The notes beneath the pieces were generated by a model, which did not search any database, was not told where the DNA came from, and saw only the letters and a list, made by a program, of their open reading frames with translations. DNA of 64,000 bases from FEN-1219 sp963744305 (GTDB taxonomy: Bacteria > Pseudomonadota > Gammaproteobacteria > Steroidobacterales > Rariloculaceae), in NCBI GenBank assembly GCA_963744305.1, contig CAVUTF010000039.1:40517-104516 (forward strand). The letters run 5' to 3'. Of the stretch, positions 36,592-46,191 are shown one piece after another. Position numbers and translations under genes: made by a program. How positions within the stretch are numbered: the first letter of the stretch is position 1; every line of letters starts with the position of its first letter.

Positions 36592-37485
36592 ATGCGACTC
36601 GTGGTCACAGGCGCTTCGGGCAAGCTCGGTCGCCGCACGGCGGAGCTCGCGCTCGAGAGGTGCGCACCGAATCAGCTGATTCTCGTCACGCGCACCCCGG
36701 CTGCGCTCGACGACTTCGCGGCGCGCGGCGTGAGCGTGCGCTTCGGAGACTTTCGGTCCCGGAGAGTTTGCGCGCGGCGTTCGCGGGCGGCGAACGCTCT
36801 GTTGCTCATCAGCACGACGGATCTCGCGCGACGCAGCGAACAGCACGCGGCTGCCATCGAGGCTGCAATCGAGGCGCGCATCGGGCACGTCATCTACACG
36901 TCCGTCGTCTCGCCGCAGCCGCCGAACCCTGCCGTCATCGCGCCGAGCCATCACTTCACGGAAACCGCGCTCGCGAACAGCGGTCTTCAGTTCACGATCC
37001 TGCGCAATAGCTTGTATGCCGATTTTCAGATGCCGGAGGCGGCGCGCGCGATCGAGACCGGTTCCTTCGTGCACAACCGCGGTGACGGGCGAGTCGCATA
37101 CGTCGCGCGCGAGGATTGCGCGGCCGTTGCTGCGACAGTGTTGACCACGGAAGGGCACGCAGGGTCCGTCTACGAAGTCACGGGCCCGAAGAACATGGCA
37201 AGCGCATCCGAGCTTGCAGAGCTCTACAGCGACCTCGGCGGTCGCAAAGTCGAAGCCGTCGCGCTCGACGACGCGGCGTTCATCGCCGGCCTCGTCGGCA
37301 CGGGCGAGCGCGACGCGCACATGCGCTACGGGGCGGAGCTCGTGGCTTCGTTCGGGCGGTCGATTCGCGAGGGCTACATGGCGAGCTGCAGTGAGAACGT
37401 CGCCGAGCTCACAGGGCGTCCGGCGCAAACGCTTCGCGAGGTGCTCGAAGCGCAGCTTCGATCGGCGCAAGAGCGCGGCGCGTAG
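36592..37485 (+). CDS. NAD(P)-binding NmrA/QorB-like reductase
   Basis: A Rossmann-fold protein of about 297 residues starting at the ATG at 36592, just after a GTG at 36589. VVTGASGKLGRR is the dinucleotide loop, IYTSVVSPQPP and ILRNSLYADFQM follow the pattern of quinone reductase-like atypical short-chain dehydrogenases, and YEVTGP marks the later strand. Residues about 53-69 are in the wrong frame: removing three single bases between 36750 and 36800 restores RPESLRAAFAGGER, as in relatives. The net shift is zero, so the open frame hides the damage. The substrate is unknown. Confidence 0.83.
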   Translation: MRLVVTGASGKLGRRTAELALERCAPNQLILVTRTPAALDDFAARGVSVRFGDFRSRRVCARRSRAANALLLISTTDLARRSEQHAAAIEAAIEARIGHVIYTSVVSPQPPNPAVIAPSHHFTETALANSGLQFTILRNSLYADFQMPEAARAIETGSFVHNRGDGRVAYVAREDCAAVAATVLTTEGHAGSVYEVTGPKNMASASELAELYSDLGGRKVEAVALDDAAFIAGLVGTGERDAHMRYGAELVASFGRSIREGYMASCSENVAELTGRPAQTLREVLEAQLRSAQERGA

Positions 37486-37489
37486 CGGG

Positions 37490-37882
37490 CTACTTGCCCC
37501 AGCCCGCAATCGGGCTCTTCGTTCCTTCCGTGAACTGCCAGTATTCGCGCAGCGTGCGGCACAGTCCGTTGGCATCGAACGTGAGAATGAAGGCGCCTGC
37601 GAGCGTGATCGGAACTCCGCCATTCGTGAGGGTTGTCCACCACTCGACGGCAGTGCGGTTGCCGACGGTGATCGGCGTGCCGTACTTGATCTCGACTTTG
37701 TCCTGAGTCGCGGTCACGCGGGCCCAATACTCGCGCACCCCTTTGCTTCCGACGAAGGCGTTTTGGTACGGCTGCTCGCCGTACGTTGCGTCTTCGGTGA
37801 ACAACGCTGCGGCGGCGTCCGGGTCACGCTCGACCCACGCTTTGCGATAGCCTTCGAGCCATTGTGCGGGTGTCATTGCCAT
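37490..37882 (-). CDS. SnoaL-like/NTF2-fold protein
   Basis: A 130-residue cytoplasmic protein. WLEGYRKAWVERDPDAAAAL, then LFTEDATYGEQPY, and VEWWTTLTNGG with FDANGLCRTLREYWQF fit the NTF2-like cone fold of the SnoaL group, which includes isomerases, hydratases and many proteins without activity data. It converges on the reductase with 4 bases between stops and is divergent from the partner-family gene at 37940. Confidence 0.82.
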   Translation of the reverse strand: MAMTPAQWLEGYRKAWVERDPDAAAALFTEDATYGEQPYQNAFVGSKGVREYWARVTATQDKVEIKYGTPITVGNRTAVEWWTTLTNGGVPITLAGAFILTFDANGLCRTLREYWQFTEGTKSPIAGWGK

Positions 37883-37939
37883 GTGTGCGACCGTAGCACC
37901 TGGCGCAAACTTGCGTCAATCGCGCGCGTTCGCGTAAGA

Positions 37940-38777
37940 ATGGCGTCCACGATGAAAGTGCTCGCGCGTGTTCGTGCCCAGATAGTGGCAGTTGGCAGCG
38001 GCTTGCTTGTTGCGAATGCGACGCTCGCTCAGTGGCCAAATCAGCCCAGCCTAAGCATTCCGCGCACCGCCGACGGCGCGCCCGACTTGGACGCCGCGGC
38101 CCCGCGCACCGCCGACGGCAAGCCGGATCTCTCCGGCGTGTGGCAAGGCGCGAATGCTCGCGGCGCAGGTGAGCTCGCCGACGCCGGAGCCGACGGACGG
38201 CCCGCCGGTCGCGGGCTTCCTGAACGTCGCGCAAAACATCAAGGACGGTTTGCCGCTCAAGCCTGACGCCGAAGAGCTGTTCAAGGCGCGCCGCGAAGCC
38301 AACGCCAAGGACAACCCGGAAGCGCATTGCTTGCCGATGGGTCTCATGCAGTTCCATACGCAAGGCGCGCCGCGCAAGGTCATCCAGACGCCCGGGCTGA
38401 TCGTGATCTTGTACGAGGCGAGCATGGGCATCCGCCAGATTTTCACGGACGGACGGGGACCGCCGGGCCCCGATGTACATCCCTGGTGGTACGGCTATTC
38501 CGTCGGCCGCTGGGAAGGCGACACCCTCGTCGTCGAAACCGCCGGCTTTCGCGACGACGGTTGGCTCGACGTGTTCGGCACGCCGATGACCGACGCGGCG
38601 AAGGTCACGGAGCGCTTTCGCCGTCCAAGCTACGGGCGAATGGAGATCGACATCACGATCGACGATCCGAAGGCATACACGCGGCCTTGGACCGTGCGCG
38701 TGAACCAGCGAATCATGCCGGAGCAAGAGCTCATCGAGTTCGTCTGTCTCGAGAACCAGCGGTTCGGTGTGCAGTAG
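37940..38777 (+). CDS. Secreted partner-family protein, stand-alone copy (one frame break)
   Basis: About 278 residues after removing one base near 38153. A signal peptide ends NATLAQW. TADGKPDLSGVWQG is followed by GFLNVAQNIKDGLPLKPDA, AHCLPMGL, RQIFTDGRGPPGPDVHPWW, and the shared signature GYSVGRWEGDTLVVETAGF, then AKVTERFRRPSYGRMEIDIT. Unlike the other copies it has no DUF6152 gene directly beside it, although the cassette at 34577-36514 is 1.4 kb away. An ATG at 37952 is an alternative start. No known catalytic motif. Confidence 0.75.
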
Positions 38778-38784
38778 GCCGTGC

Positions 38785-40962
38785 TCACCGCTCGGGGAAG
38801 TACATGCCCCGCGGCATGACCCTTACCTGCTGCGCTTGATCGAGCGCGCGGTCGGTTCGCTGCCGCACCGCGGGATCCGTGATGTAATTGTCGGCGATTT
38901 CGCGCGCGATGAGCGGATCGCGCTGCGACGAGGTTCATCACGACCCGGCTCACGCCTTCCTGCTGCGCCGCGTCGCTGCTGAAGGCGCTCAGCAGCGTTT
39001 GCTCGACGACGCCGTTCTCGAGCGCGAGTGCGCCAAGCACGCTCGGCAACGCGGCGTCGCGCGCCGGACCGGACGGCAAGCCGAGCGCCCAGGCGCGCGC
39101 GCCGGGCGCATCCTTCGAGGACCATTGTCCCGCGACGGCCGTGACTGCGCGCGTCCGCGCATCGTCATGGTTGAGATCGAGCGCCCAGTCCGCCGCGGCG
39201 CGAGGATTCTCGCGCGACCACTGCGCTGCGACGTTGGCGGCCGCGGCCACGCCGGCGGGCGCGGCCCGCATGTCGATCGTGCCCAAGAGCGCCGCGGCGC
39301 CGAGGTGATCGTAACGCGCCGACTGTTGAGCGATCTGCGCGGCGGCTTCGTCATACCCCGGTTGGCCTCGATGCTGGACGATCCAGCTCGCGGCGGCTTG
39401 AGGATCGCTTTGCGCGTAGCCCGCCGCAAGCCCGCTGAGCCAATTGTCACGCGCGTCGTTCGGAATGCGGTTCATGTAAGCGATCGCTTTGTCGGGATCG
39501 TCGCGCGCGAGCCCCCCGGCCGCGTGCCCGAAGCTGGACGAGGGCGCCCGCTCCGGGTTCGCGAGTAGCCAGCTCAAAGCAGCCTCGGGCTCGCGCTCCG
39601 CCCAGATGTTCGTGACTGTTTGCAGAGCCGCTCGCTGGCGCGGCGACGCCGCGAGGCGGTCTGCGATGCTTGCCGTGCGCTCGGCGCTCAGCATGCGGTT
39701 CCTGACGAGCGTTTGCAGAACGGGCATCTGTTCGTTGAGCGAGCTCATCCCAAACACGAGGTCGATCGCGCGATCGGGATCCTCGCGCGCGAGGGTGGTG
39801 AGCACAGCCCCGAGCAGCCCCGGCGAGGGTGGCTGCAGGCTCTGGACCCACGCGAGCGCGGCCTCTGGATCCTCGCGCGCATAGCCCCTCGCAGCCGCGT
39901 TCAGCGCCTGCTCGCGCTCGGGACCGGGAGCAAGGTCCTCCGCGTACCGCAATGCCGCGAGCGGGTCGCTGCTCGACAAATTCATCAACGCGCTGTTCCG
40001 CATCATCTGTGCGAGGTTGCCGTCGAGCTTTTCGGCAACTTCGAGCGCGCGCGCCGGATCGACGGACGCGAAGGCCTGGAGGCCGCCCGCGTCAAGCGCT
40101 TCTTGCTGTGACGACTCATCGAGCTTCAAAACGTAGTCGAGCATCGCATCGGGATCGATGTTCGCCCACTCCCGCAGCAATGCGGCACCGAAGCTGCGGC
40201 GCATGTCTCGATCGGCGATCGCCGCGGCGTGCTGGAGCGCTTCGTGAACATCGTGCTTCGCCCAGGCGGAAGCTACGCGCGCGAGGGCCGCGTAGCGCTG
40301 CGAGCTTTGCAGCTGCAGCACGTCTGCCAAGGCGCCTTCGGGGTCTTCATCGGCTTTCGCTGCGGCCGCCTCGGACCTGAAGCTGTTCTCGCTCAACTGC
40401 GGCAACGCGGCGAGCATGCGCGCGATGCCGCTTTCGTCGTTGCCGATGACGCTGAGCACCTCGATCGCGATGGCCGCGACGGCGGCGTTATCGAGCGTGC
40501 CCAATTCGAGCAACGCGGCATCGACGTCGGTCCGCGCCCACGTTCGATAAAGCGGCGCGACGATCTCCGGCTCGAGCGCAAGATCGGCAGCGAGCCTCGC
40601 CGCACCGCGAGCATCGATCTCGACGTGCCTCGCAAGAAGCACCTCGAGCGCGAACTGCCGCCCATCGCTCGCGGGGTACTCGGCGACCTTACGAATCAGC
40701 GATTGCACGGCGCCTCGGTCGGATTGTGCTGCGAGCTGATACAGCGCCGCTTGCTCGGCTACGCCGAGCGAGCCCACGATCAAGTCTTCGAGCTTCAACC
40801 GCTGCGGCTCGCGCGCCGGTCGTTCGCCGGAAGTGCTGAGTACCGGCGTGCCACTCTGGACGACGGTGAGGATCGTCTGCGGAGTCGTCGCGGGTCGCGA
40901 AGTACACCGCGAGTCGCTGCGACCGTGATGGTGACGATCAGTAGCAGGGAGGAGCGCTGCAT
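38785..40962 (-). CDS. Membrane-anchored alpha-helical repeat protein (three frame breaks)
   Basis: About 725 residues. The N-terminus QRSSLLLIVTITVAA is a membrane anchor or uncleaved signal. The rest is a long solenoid with a recurring W-A-x3-D-P-x-A-A-L-x-W-x3-L unit: EWANIDPDAMLDYVLKL, AREDPEAALAWVQSL, AEREPEAALSWLLANP, AQSDPQAAASWIVQH, SRENPRAAADWALDL. Units are spaced about 30-45 residues apart, which suggests HEAT-like or TPR-like helix pairs exposed to the periplasm. Breaks near 40905, 40860 and 38931 need correction. The corrected end is RGMYFPER. No enzyme domain. Probably a protein-binding scaffold. Confidence 0.72.
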
Positions 40963-41371
40963 GCTTCCCGCCGAGGGTGTCGCCAGGTAGACGCGAGCCC
41001 GGTATAGCAGAAACTCCCGGATCGGGAAATAGTCGCGCGACCCAACCGGGGGGTCAGGCTCTGAGCCTGACCCCGAGCCTGACCCCGAGCCTGACCCCGA
41101 GCCTGACCCTGAGCCTGACCCTGAGCCTGACCCCCGAGTCGTGCGAAACATACGGCTGCCGCACGGCTCTATGCTTTCGGGGCATAGGGGTGACAGCAGA
41201 AAACATACGACACCGCAAACCGGCGCGGATACTCTTGGTGCGGGATCATCCAGTGTCGTTAATAACGGGTAGAGGGCGCAAGAAACCGGCACAGATCGAA
41301 TCAAACCGCTGACCAGGGACGCGAGGTCAACGCGCCGTCGTTTCGTGTGCCCGATATCCATCGGGGGGAGC
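40963..41371. other. Intergenic region upstream of TonB receptor operon
   Basis: About 400 bases without a gene. It holds the tandem repeat described separately at 41050-41134. The remainder (41135-41371) should contain the promoter of the receptor operon, but I see no clear -35/-10 pair. Confidence 0.55.
41050..41134. repeat. 12-bp tandem repeat starting with an inverted repeat
   Basis: GGGGTCAGGCTC, one base, then GAGCCTGACCCC form a perfect inverted repeat at 41050-41074. The right arm is then repeated head to tail: six units of 12 bases at 41063-41134, with the last base of two units being T. GGGGTCAG/CTGACCCC motifs of this kind are common in intergenic repeats of Gammaproteobacteria. 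Here the array sits 237 bases before a TonB receptor operon. It may fold as a hairpin or vary in copy number. Confidence 0.85.
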
Positions 41372-43869
41372 ATGAAGTCCACAGAATATCGCCCGTTGTC
41401 GGCGGCGATTGCGTTGCTGCTGTTGCCAACCGCCGGCGCTCTTGCACAAGACGGCCAAGGGCTCGAAGAAATTCTCGTCACGGCGCAGCGGCGCGAGCAA
41501 AGTCTGCAGGACGTCCCGATCTCGGTCACCGCGCTGACGGGCGAGGTCATCGCCGAAGGCGGTTTCTCCGACGTCGAGGACATGGCCTTTTTCGTCCCGA
41601 ATCTGTTCATGCGCGATGCGTTCACCGGCCAGGCCATCATCGTCCGGGGCATCGGCACCTCGACCGGTAACGAAGCATTCGAGCAAGCCGTGGCTGCGTT
41701 CTCGGACGGCGTCTACTACGGACGCGACAACTTGAGCCAGGGCGCGGTATTCGATCTCGAGCGCGTCGAGGTCGTGCGTGGACCGCAACCCACGTTCGCT
41801 GGCCAGAGCGCCACGGCGGGCGCAATCAACGTCATCACCCGCAAGCCCGGAGACGCCTGGGAAGGAAATGCCACGCTTGCCTACGGCAACGACGAGGAAA
41901 CGTCGTTCGACGCGGCGGCCGGCGGGCCGATCTCCGACACGTTCGGAATTCGCATTGCGGGACGCTACTACGAGCTCGACGATGCGGGGTATACGTCGAT
42001 CATCGGCAATCTCCCCCAGGGCGTGAAAGAGAACAGCGCGGTGCGCCTCACAGCCGTCTGGACGCCCACCGAGAACGTCGACTTCACCTTTAAATACGAG
42101 CATCAGGACGTCTGGCAGCGCGGCAGCGCGGGCGAGTACACGGTCTGCGAAACGCGGCCGCAGTTCAGCAGGGCGAACGGCACGATCGCGCCGGGGCTGC
42201 CGGCACCGTGTGCGCTCGATGCGGTCGTCAACGGCGCGAATCTCAACGTGCTCGACGGCAGCCGCGGTACCGGCGGCTTCCTCGACGCGCGCGCCACCGT
42301 CGATGCGCTCAACGCGGCGAGCGGCGCGGCGCCGGGCAGCGCCAACTATTGGGGCTACAGCACAGTCCGGTACGGTCGCGGGCATCGAGGCCATCGCTTA
42401 TGGCCTCAACAACGTCGCGGAGTACAACTATCCGGAAGACCGCGACTTCCAAGCCGACACGTTCCTCGCGGCCGTGGACTGGCAGCTCGGCGACCTCACG
42501 TTCTCGTCCGATACCTCGCTCATCGAATACGACAAGGAAGACTGGCTCGATCCCGACGACAGCTCGTTCGCGGTGTTCAACGACCATCGGCTCGAGGAGT
42601 TCGAGCAATTCGGCCAGGAGTTTCGTCTGACCTCGGCCCTCGATCAGACGTTTTCCTGGATGGTGGGGGCCTATTTTCAGCAGCACGACTTGCTATCTCG
42701 AATCGACGTCTATCTCCCGCGGCTGCTCGGCACGGCCGGCTATCAACCGGCCGGCGCGAGGGCCGTGGGGTTCGGCGGCCTCTTGACCGAGGATTCGGAA
42801 TGGGCGAGCGCGTTCTTCGCGTCGACCTGGAACGTGTCCGAGTCCTTCCGCGTCAATCTCGGCGGCCGTTATCAGGACGCGAAGAAGGACGGCAGATTGC
42901 CCGCGGAGGCGGCCTTCCTGGTCGGCCCGACGGCGACGTCATTCAATCCGTTCCAACCGATCCCCGTCGGGCAAAACGGCGGCATCCCCGCCGTGGGCAC
43001 GGTCGAAGCCGACGATTTCCTGCCGGAGGTCGGCGTCGAGTGGGACGTGAACGACGACGTCATGACCTACGTGAAGTACGCCGAAGCGTTCAAGAACGGC
43101 GGCTTCGTCATGTCGCCTCCGGTCGGCGGCGGTCTGCCCGATCCGTTCAGCTTCGCGCCGGAGCACGCCGAAGGTTACGAGATCGGCATGAAGAGCCGGT
43201 TGTTCGACAATCGTCTGGAGCTCAATACGGCCGCCTACTACACCGAATACACCGACCTGCAAGTTACGGTATTCATCAGCGCCATCGGCCGGTTCATCAC
43301 GACGAACGCGGCCAAGGCGCACACGCAGGGAGTCGAGTTCGACGGTCGCTGGTTGATATCGGACGCGTTCACGCTCGGCTTTGCCGGCGCGCTCGCGACC
43401 GAGGCCGTGTATGACGAGTACGACGGTGCATCCTGCAATTCGTTGGAAGCGAAGAGCGTTCCGCCGCCGTGCCGCGCGGATCGCGCCGGTGTGACCTTGC
43501 CCTACAATCCGCAGTGGTCGATGAGCTTGGCTCCGGACTATCGCATGACGGTCGGCTCCAACTACGAGCTGCATATCGGCGCGAATCTGCGTCTCAGCGA
43601 CGGCTACTGGATCAACGATAACGAGGATCCGCGCAACGAAGTCGGCTCGTTCGAGCGCATCGACCTGCGTGTCGCGCTCGCGCCGATGGACGGCAATTGG
43701 GAAGTTGCGCTCTACGGCCGCGATCTCACCGACGAGCGCGTGACGGTCGGCGGCGCAGCCGGACTTCCAGCACAAGACGGCGGACCCGACGCTGTACGAC
43801 GCGTTTGGCAATATCCGCGAGCGCGGCAGGCGCTACGGGGCGCAGTTCTCGTATCGCTTCGGCAACTGA
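41372..43869 (+). CDS. TonB-dependent receptor (two frame breaks)
   Basis: About 830 residues after removing one base near 42370 and one near 43761. The signal peptide ends GALAQD. LEEILVTAQRREQSLQDVPI is the TonB-box and plug start, IIVRGIGTSTGNEAFEQ and VERVEVVRGPQPTFAGQSAT lie in the plug, with PTFAGQSAT where most receptors have GTLFGKNT, so the plug is of a distinct subgroup. The barrel ends RRYGAQFSYRFGN, with the terminal aromatic in the last strand. It is followed by SMP-30, DUF6152 and partner genes on the same strand, so it may take up their substrate. Confidence 0.9.
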
Positions 43870-44001
43870 CGTTCAGGAGCCTGCATGGCCGCGGGAACCA
43901 CCCGCGGCTCACTGGCGAGGTCGCCGACTTCGGCGCTACCATGGTCCGGACTTCCAAGCGCCGGCGTGAACCGGCAAGCGGCTGGCGGAGGGGAGGCCGG
44001 T

Positions 44002-45021
44002 ATGCGGGAAATCGCCTGTGTCCTAGGTTTCGTGATCGCGCTCGGTGCGGCGCTGCCGTGGGCCGCGACCGCCCAGCCGGCCGCGCCGTCGCCCGATAGC
44101 GGTGCAGGCTCCATTCTCCGCAGCGACCCGCGCCTCGATGCGTTGGTCCCGACGAACGCGCGCATCGAGAAACTCGCGGAAGGCTTTGTGTTCCTCGAAG
44201 GGCCGGTGTGGATTCGCGACCAAGCGCGACTTCTGTATTCCGATCTGCGCGGCAACGCGATTTACCAATGGACGCAAGCCGACGGCGCGAGCGATTACAT
44301 CAAGCCGTTTTTTGACGGACCGGGCACGGGGCTTCGCGGAACGGGCCCGAACGGGATTGCCCTCGATGCGCAAGGCCGTCTCGTTGTTTGCGTGTACGGC
44401 AGCCGCTCGATCACGCGCGTTGAAAAGAACGGAGCGCGGACCGTCCTCGCCGATCGCTACGACGGCAAGCGGCTGAATAGCCCGAACGATCTGGTGTTCG
44501 GCTCGGACGGCTCCGTGTACTTCACCGATCCTCCATTCGGCCTCGAGGGCACGGCCGATTCCCCGCTGCGCGAGCTGTCTTTCAGCGGTGTTTATCGGCT
44601 GCGCCCGAACGGCAAGCTCGAGCTCCTCACCGGGGACCAGGAACGGCCGAACGGCATCGAGCTCTCGCCCGACGAGTCGATTCTCTACGTCGCAAACTCC
44701 GGCGGCGCCGTCACGGGCTGGATGGCGTATGACTTGAACGACAAGGGCGTCACCAACGCGCGCGTGTTCTATGACATCACGGGCGTGCAGGGAGAGGGCG
44801 GCGCCGACGGCATGAAGGTGGACTCCGCCGGCAACCTGTTTGCGACGGGGCCCGACGGCGTGTGGATCATTGCGCCCGACGGCACGCATTTAGGCACGAT
44901 CAAAGTCGGCGAAGCGCTGACCAACGTGGGCTGGGGCGAAGACGGACGCACGCTGTTCATCACGGGGCGCACTGCGCTCTATCGAATGCGCTTGAGCACG
45001 AAAGGGGAGTTGAGCCGATGA
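44002..45021 (+). CDS. Secreted SMP-30/gluconolactonase-like beta-propeller
   Basis: About 339 residues from the ATG at 44002, with GGAGGGGAGG upstream; the frame is open further back but lacks support. The signal peptide ends ATAQPAA. Six-bladed propeller features follow: LEGPVWIRDQARLLYSDL with the metal-binding glutamate, GPNGIALDAQGRLVVC, SPNDLVFGSDGSVYFTD with Asn and Asp ligands, and ERPNGIELSPDESILYV. SMP-30 proteins hydrolyse sugar or aromatic lactones with a divalent metal. The stop overlaps the DUF6152 start as ATGA, so the genes are coupled. Confidence 0.9.
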   Translation: MREIACVLGFVIALGAALPWAATAQPAAPSPDSGAGSILRSDPRLDALVPTNARIEKLAEGFVFLEGPVWIRDQARLLYSDLRGNAIYQWTQADGASDYIKPFFDGPGTGLRGTGPNGIALDAQGRLVVCVYGSRSITRVEKNGARTVLADRYDGKRLNSPNDLVFGSDGSVYFTDPPFGLEGTADSPLRELSFSGVYRLRPNGKLELLTGDQERPNGIELSPDESILYVANSGGAVTGWMAYDLNDKGVTNARVFYDITGVQGEGGADGMKVDSAGNLFATGPDGVWIIAPDGTHLGTIKVGEALTNVGWGEDGRTLFITGRTALYRMRLSTKGELSR

Positions 45022-45407
45022 GACACATAGCGCTTTTTGTCGCAATGGGAGTGCTGCTCGCGTCTACGACGGCGTTTGCGCACCATGGCGCCGGACTCTT
45101 CGATCCGAACAAGACGGTGACGGTAGAAGGCACCGTGACGCAATTTCATTTCGTGAATCCGCACGTGCTCGTGTACATCAACGTGACGGGCAAGGACGGC
45201 AAGCAGGTCGAATGGGCCGGCGAGCTCACGAGCCCGAACCGCTTGGCGCGGGAGGGCAGTGCCGACGTGAAGTGGCACAAGGACATCCTGAAGCCCGGCG
45301 ACAAGATCACGATGTCGGGCAACCCCGCGAGGAACGGCGCGCCCGCGATGGACATCTCGAAGATCGTCGATGCGCACGGCGCGGCATTGATCGGCGGGGA
45401 TCAATAG
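45018..45407 (+). CDS. DUF6152 family secreted protein
   Basis: 129 residues, uninterrupted. The signal peptide ends TTAFA immediately before HHGAGLFD. The core VTVEGTVTQFHFVNPHVLVY, WAGELTSPNRLAREG and LKPGDKITMSGNPARNG are standard for the family. This is the shortest and cleanest DUF6152 copy in the window. It is flanked by SMP-30 (ATGA overlap) and the partner-family gene (ATG two bases after the stop), the tightest linkage of the five loci. Confidence 0.9.
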   Translation: MRHIALFVAMGVLLASTTAFAHHGAGLFDPNKTVTVEGTVTQFHFVNPHVLVYINVTGKDGKQVEWAGELTSPNRLAREGSADVKWHKDILKPGDKITMSGNPARNGAPAMDISKIVDAHGAALIGGDQ

Positions 45408-45408
45408 T

Positions 45409-46174
45409 ATGCAACCTGGATCCAGCGCCGCCGCGTTGCTCGTAACAACAATACTCGCGGCCGCCGTGTCGCCGGTCGCCGCGCAATCGGCGCCGAGCCT
45501 CGACCACGGCGCGGATTTCACCGGCGTGTGGACGAACGTCAACGCGCCCGGCACCGCCGAATGGGCGATCTACACGTTCAGTCAGAACCTACCTCCGATG
45601 ACCGACTGGGCGCTTGCGCGCTTCAACGCGAGCAAGCCGCAGCGTGGGCCACGCGGCGTGGCGGTCGCCGAAACGGACGATCTCACCTACAAGTGCTATC
45701 CACCGGGCACGCCGCGCATCTATCTGCATCCATTTCCGATGGAGATCATTCAGCTCCCGGGCCGCGTGATCATGGTGTTCGAATACGATCATCTGATCCG
45801 GCAGATCTACACCGACGGCCGCGAGCATCGCACGGATCTCTCGCCTTCTTGGATGGGCGACTCGATCGGCCATTGGGAGGGCGAGACGCTCGTCGTCGAG
45901 ACGACGAGCTTCAACGACAAGACCTGGCTCGATCGGATTGCAGTGCCGCACAGCGAGGAGATGCGACTCATCGAGCGTATCCACGTCGATCGAGCAGGGC
46001 AGGCTGCAGATCGACATGACCGTCGAGGACCCGATCGCGCTCAAGGCGCCGTGGGTTTTCCAACGCACTTACCGCAAGACGGATTGGACGATCGAAGAGC
46101 TGATGTGCATGGACAACGCGACGTATCAGCCGTTCGAGGACGCCGTGCTCGGGTTCGACGAAGACTCCGAATAG
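45409..46174 (+). CDS. Secreted partner-family protein (one frame break)
   Basis: About 254 residues after removing one base near 45992. The signal peptide ends SPVAAQS. FTGVWTNVNAPGTAEW, LTYKCYPPGTPRIYLHPFPM, RQIYTDGREHRTDLSPSW, then the signature GDSIGHWEGETLVVETTSF and MRLIERIHV followed by LQIDMTVEDPIALKAPW. This is a compact copy without N-terminal extension. It is the last gene of the TonB receptor-SMP-30-DUF6152 operon and converges on corA. Confidence 0.78.
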
Positions 46175-46191
46175 CGCTGCGCCCGCGCCGA

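Noticed and set aside
40963..41371. CRISPR array
   Set aside because: The 12-bp units are directly adjacent with no spacers, so this is a simple tandem repeat.
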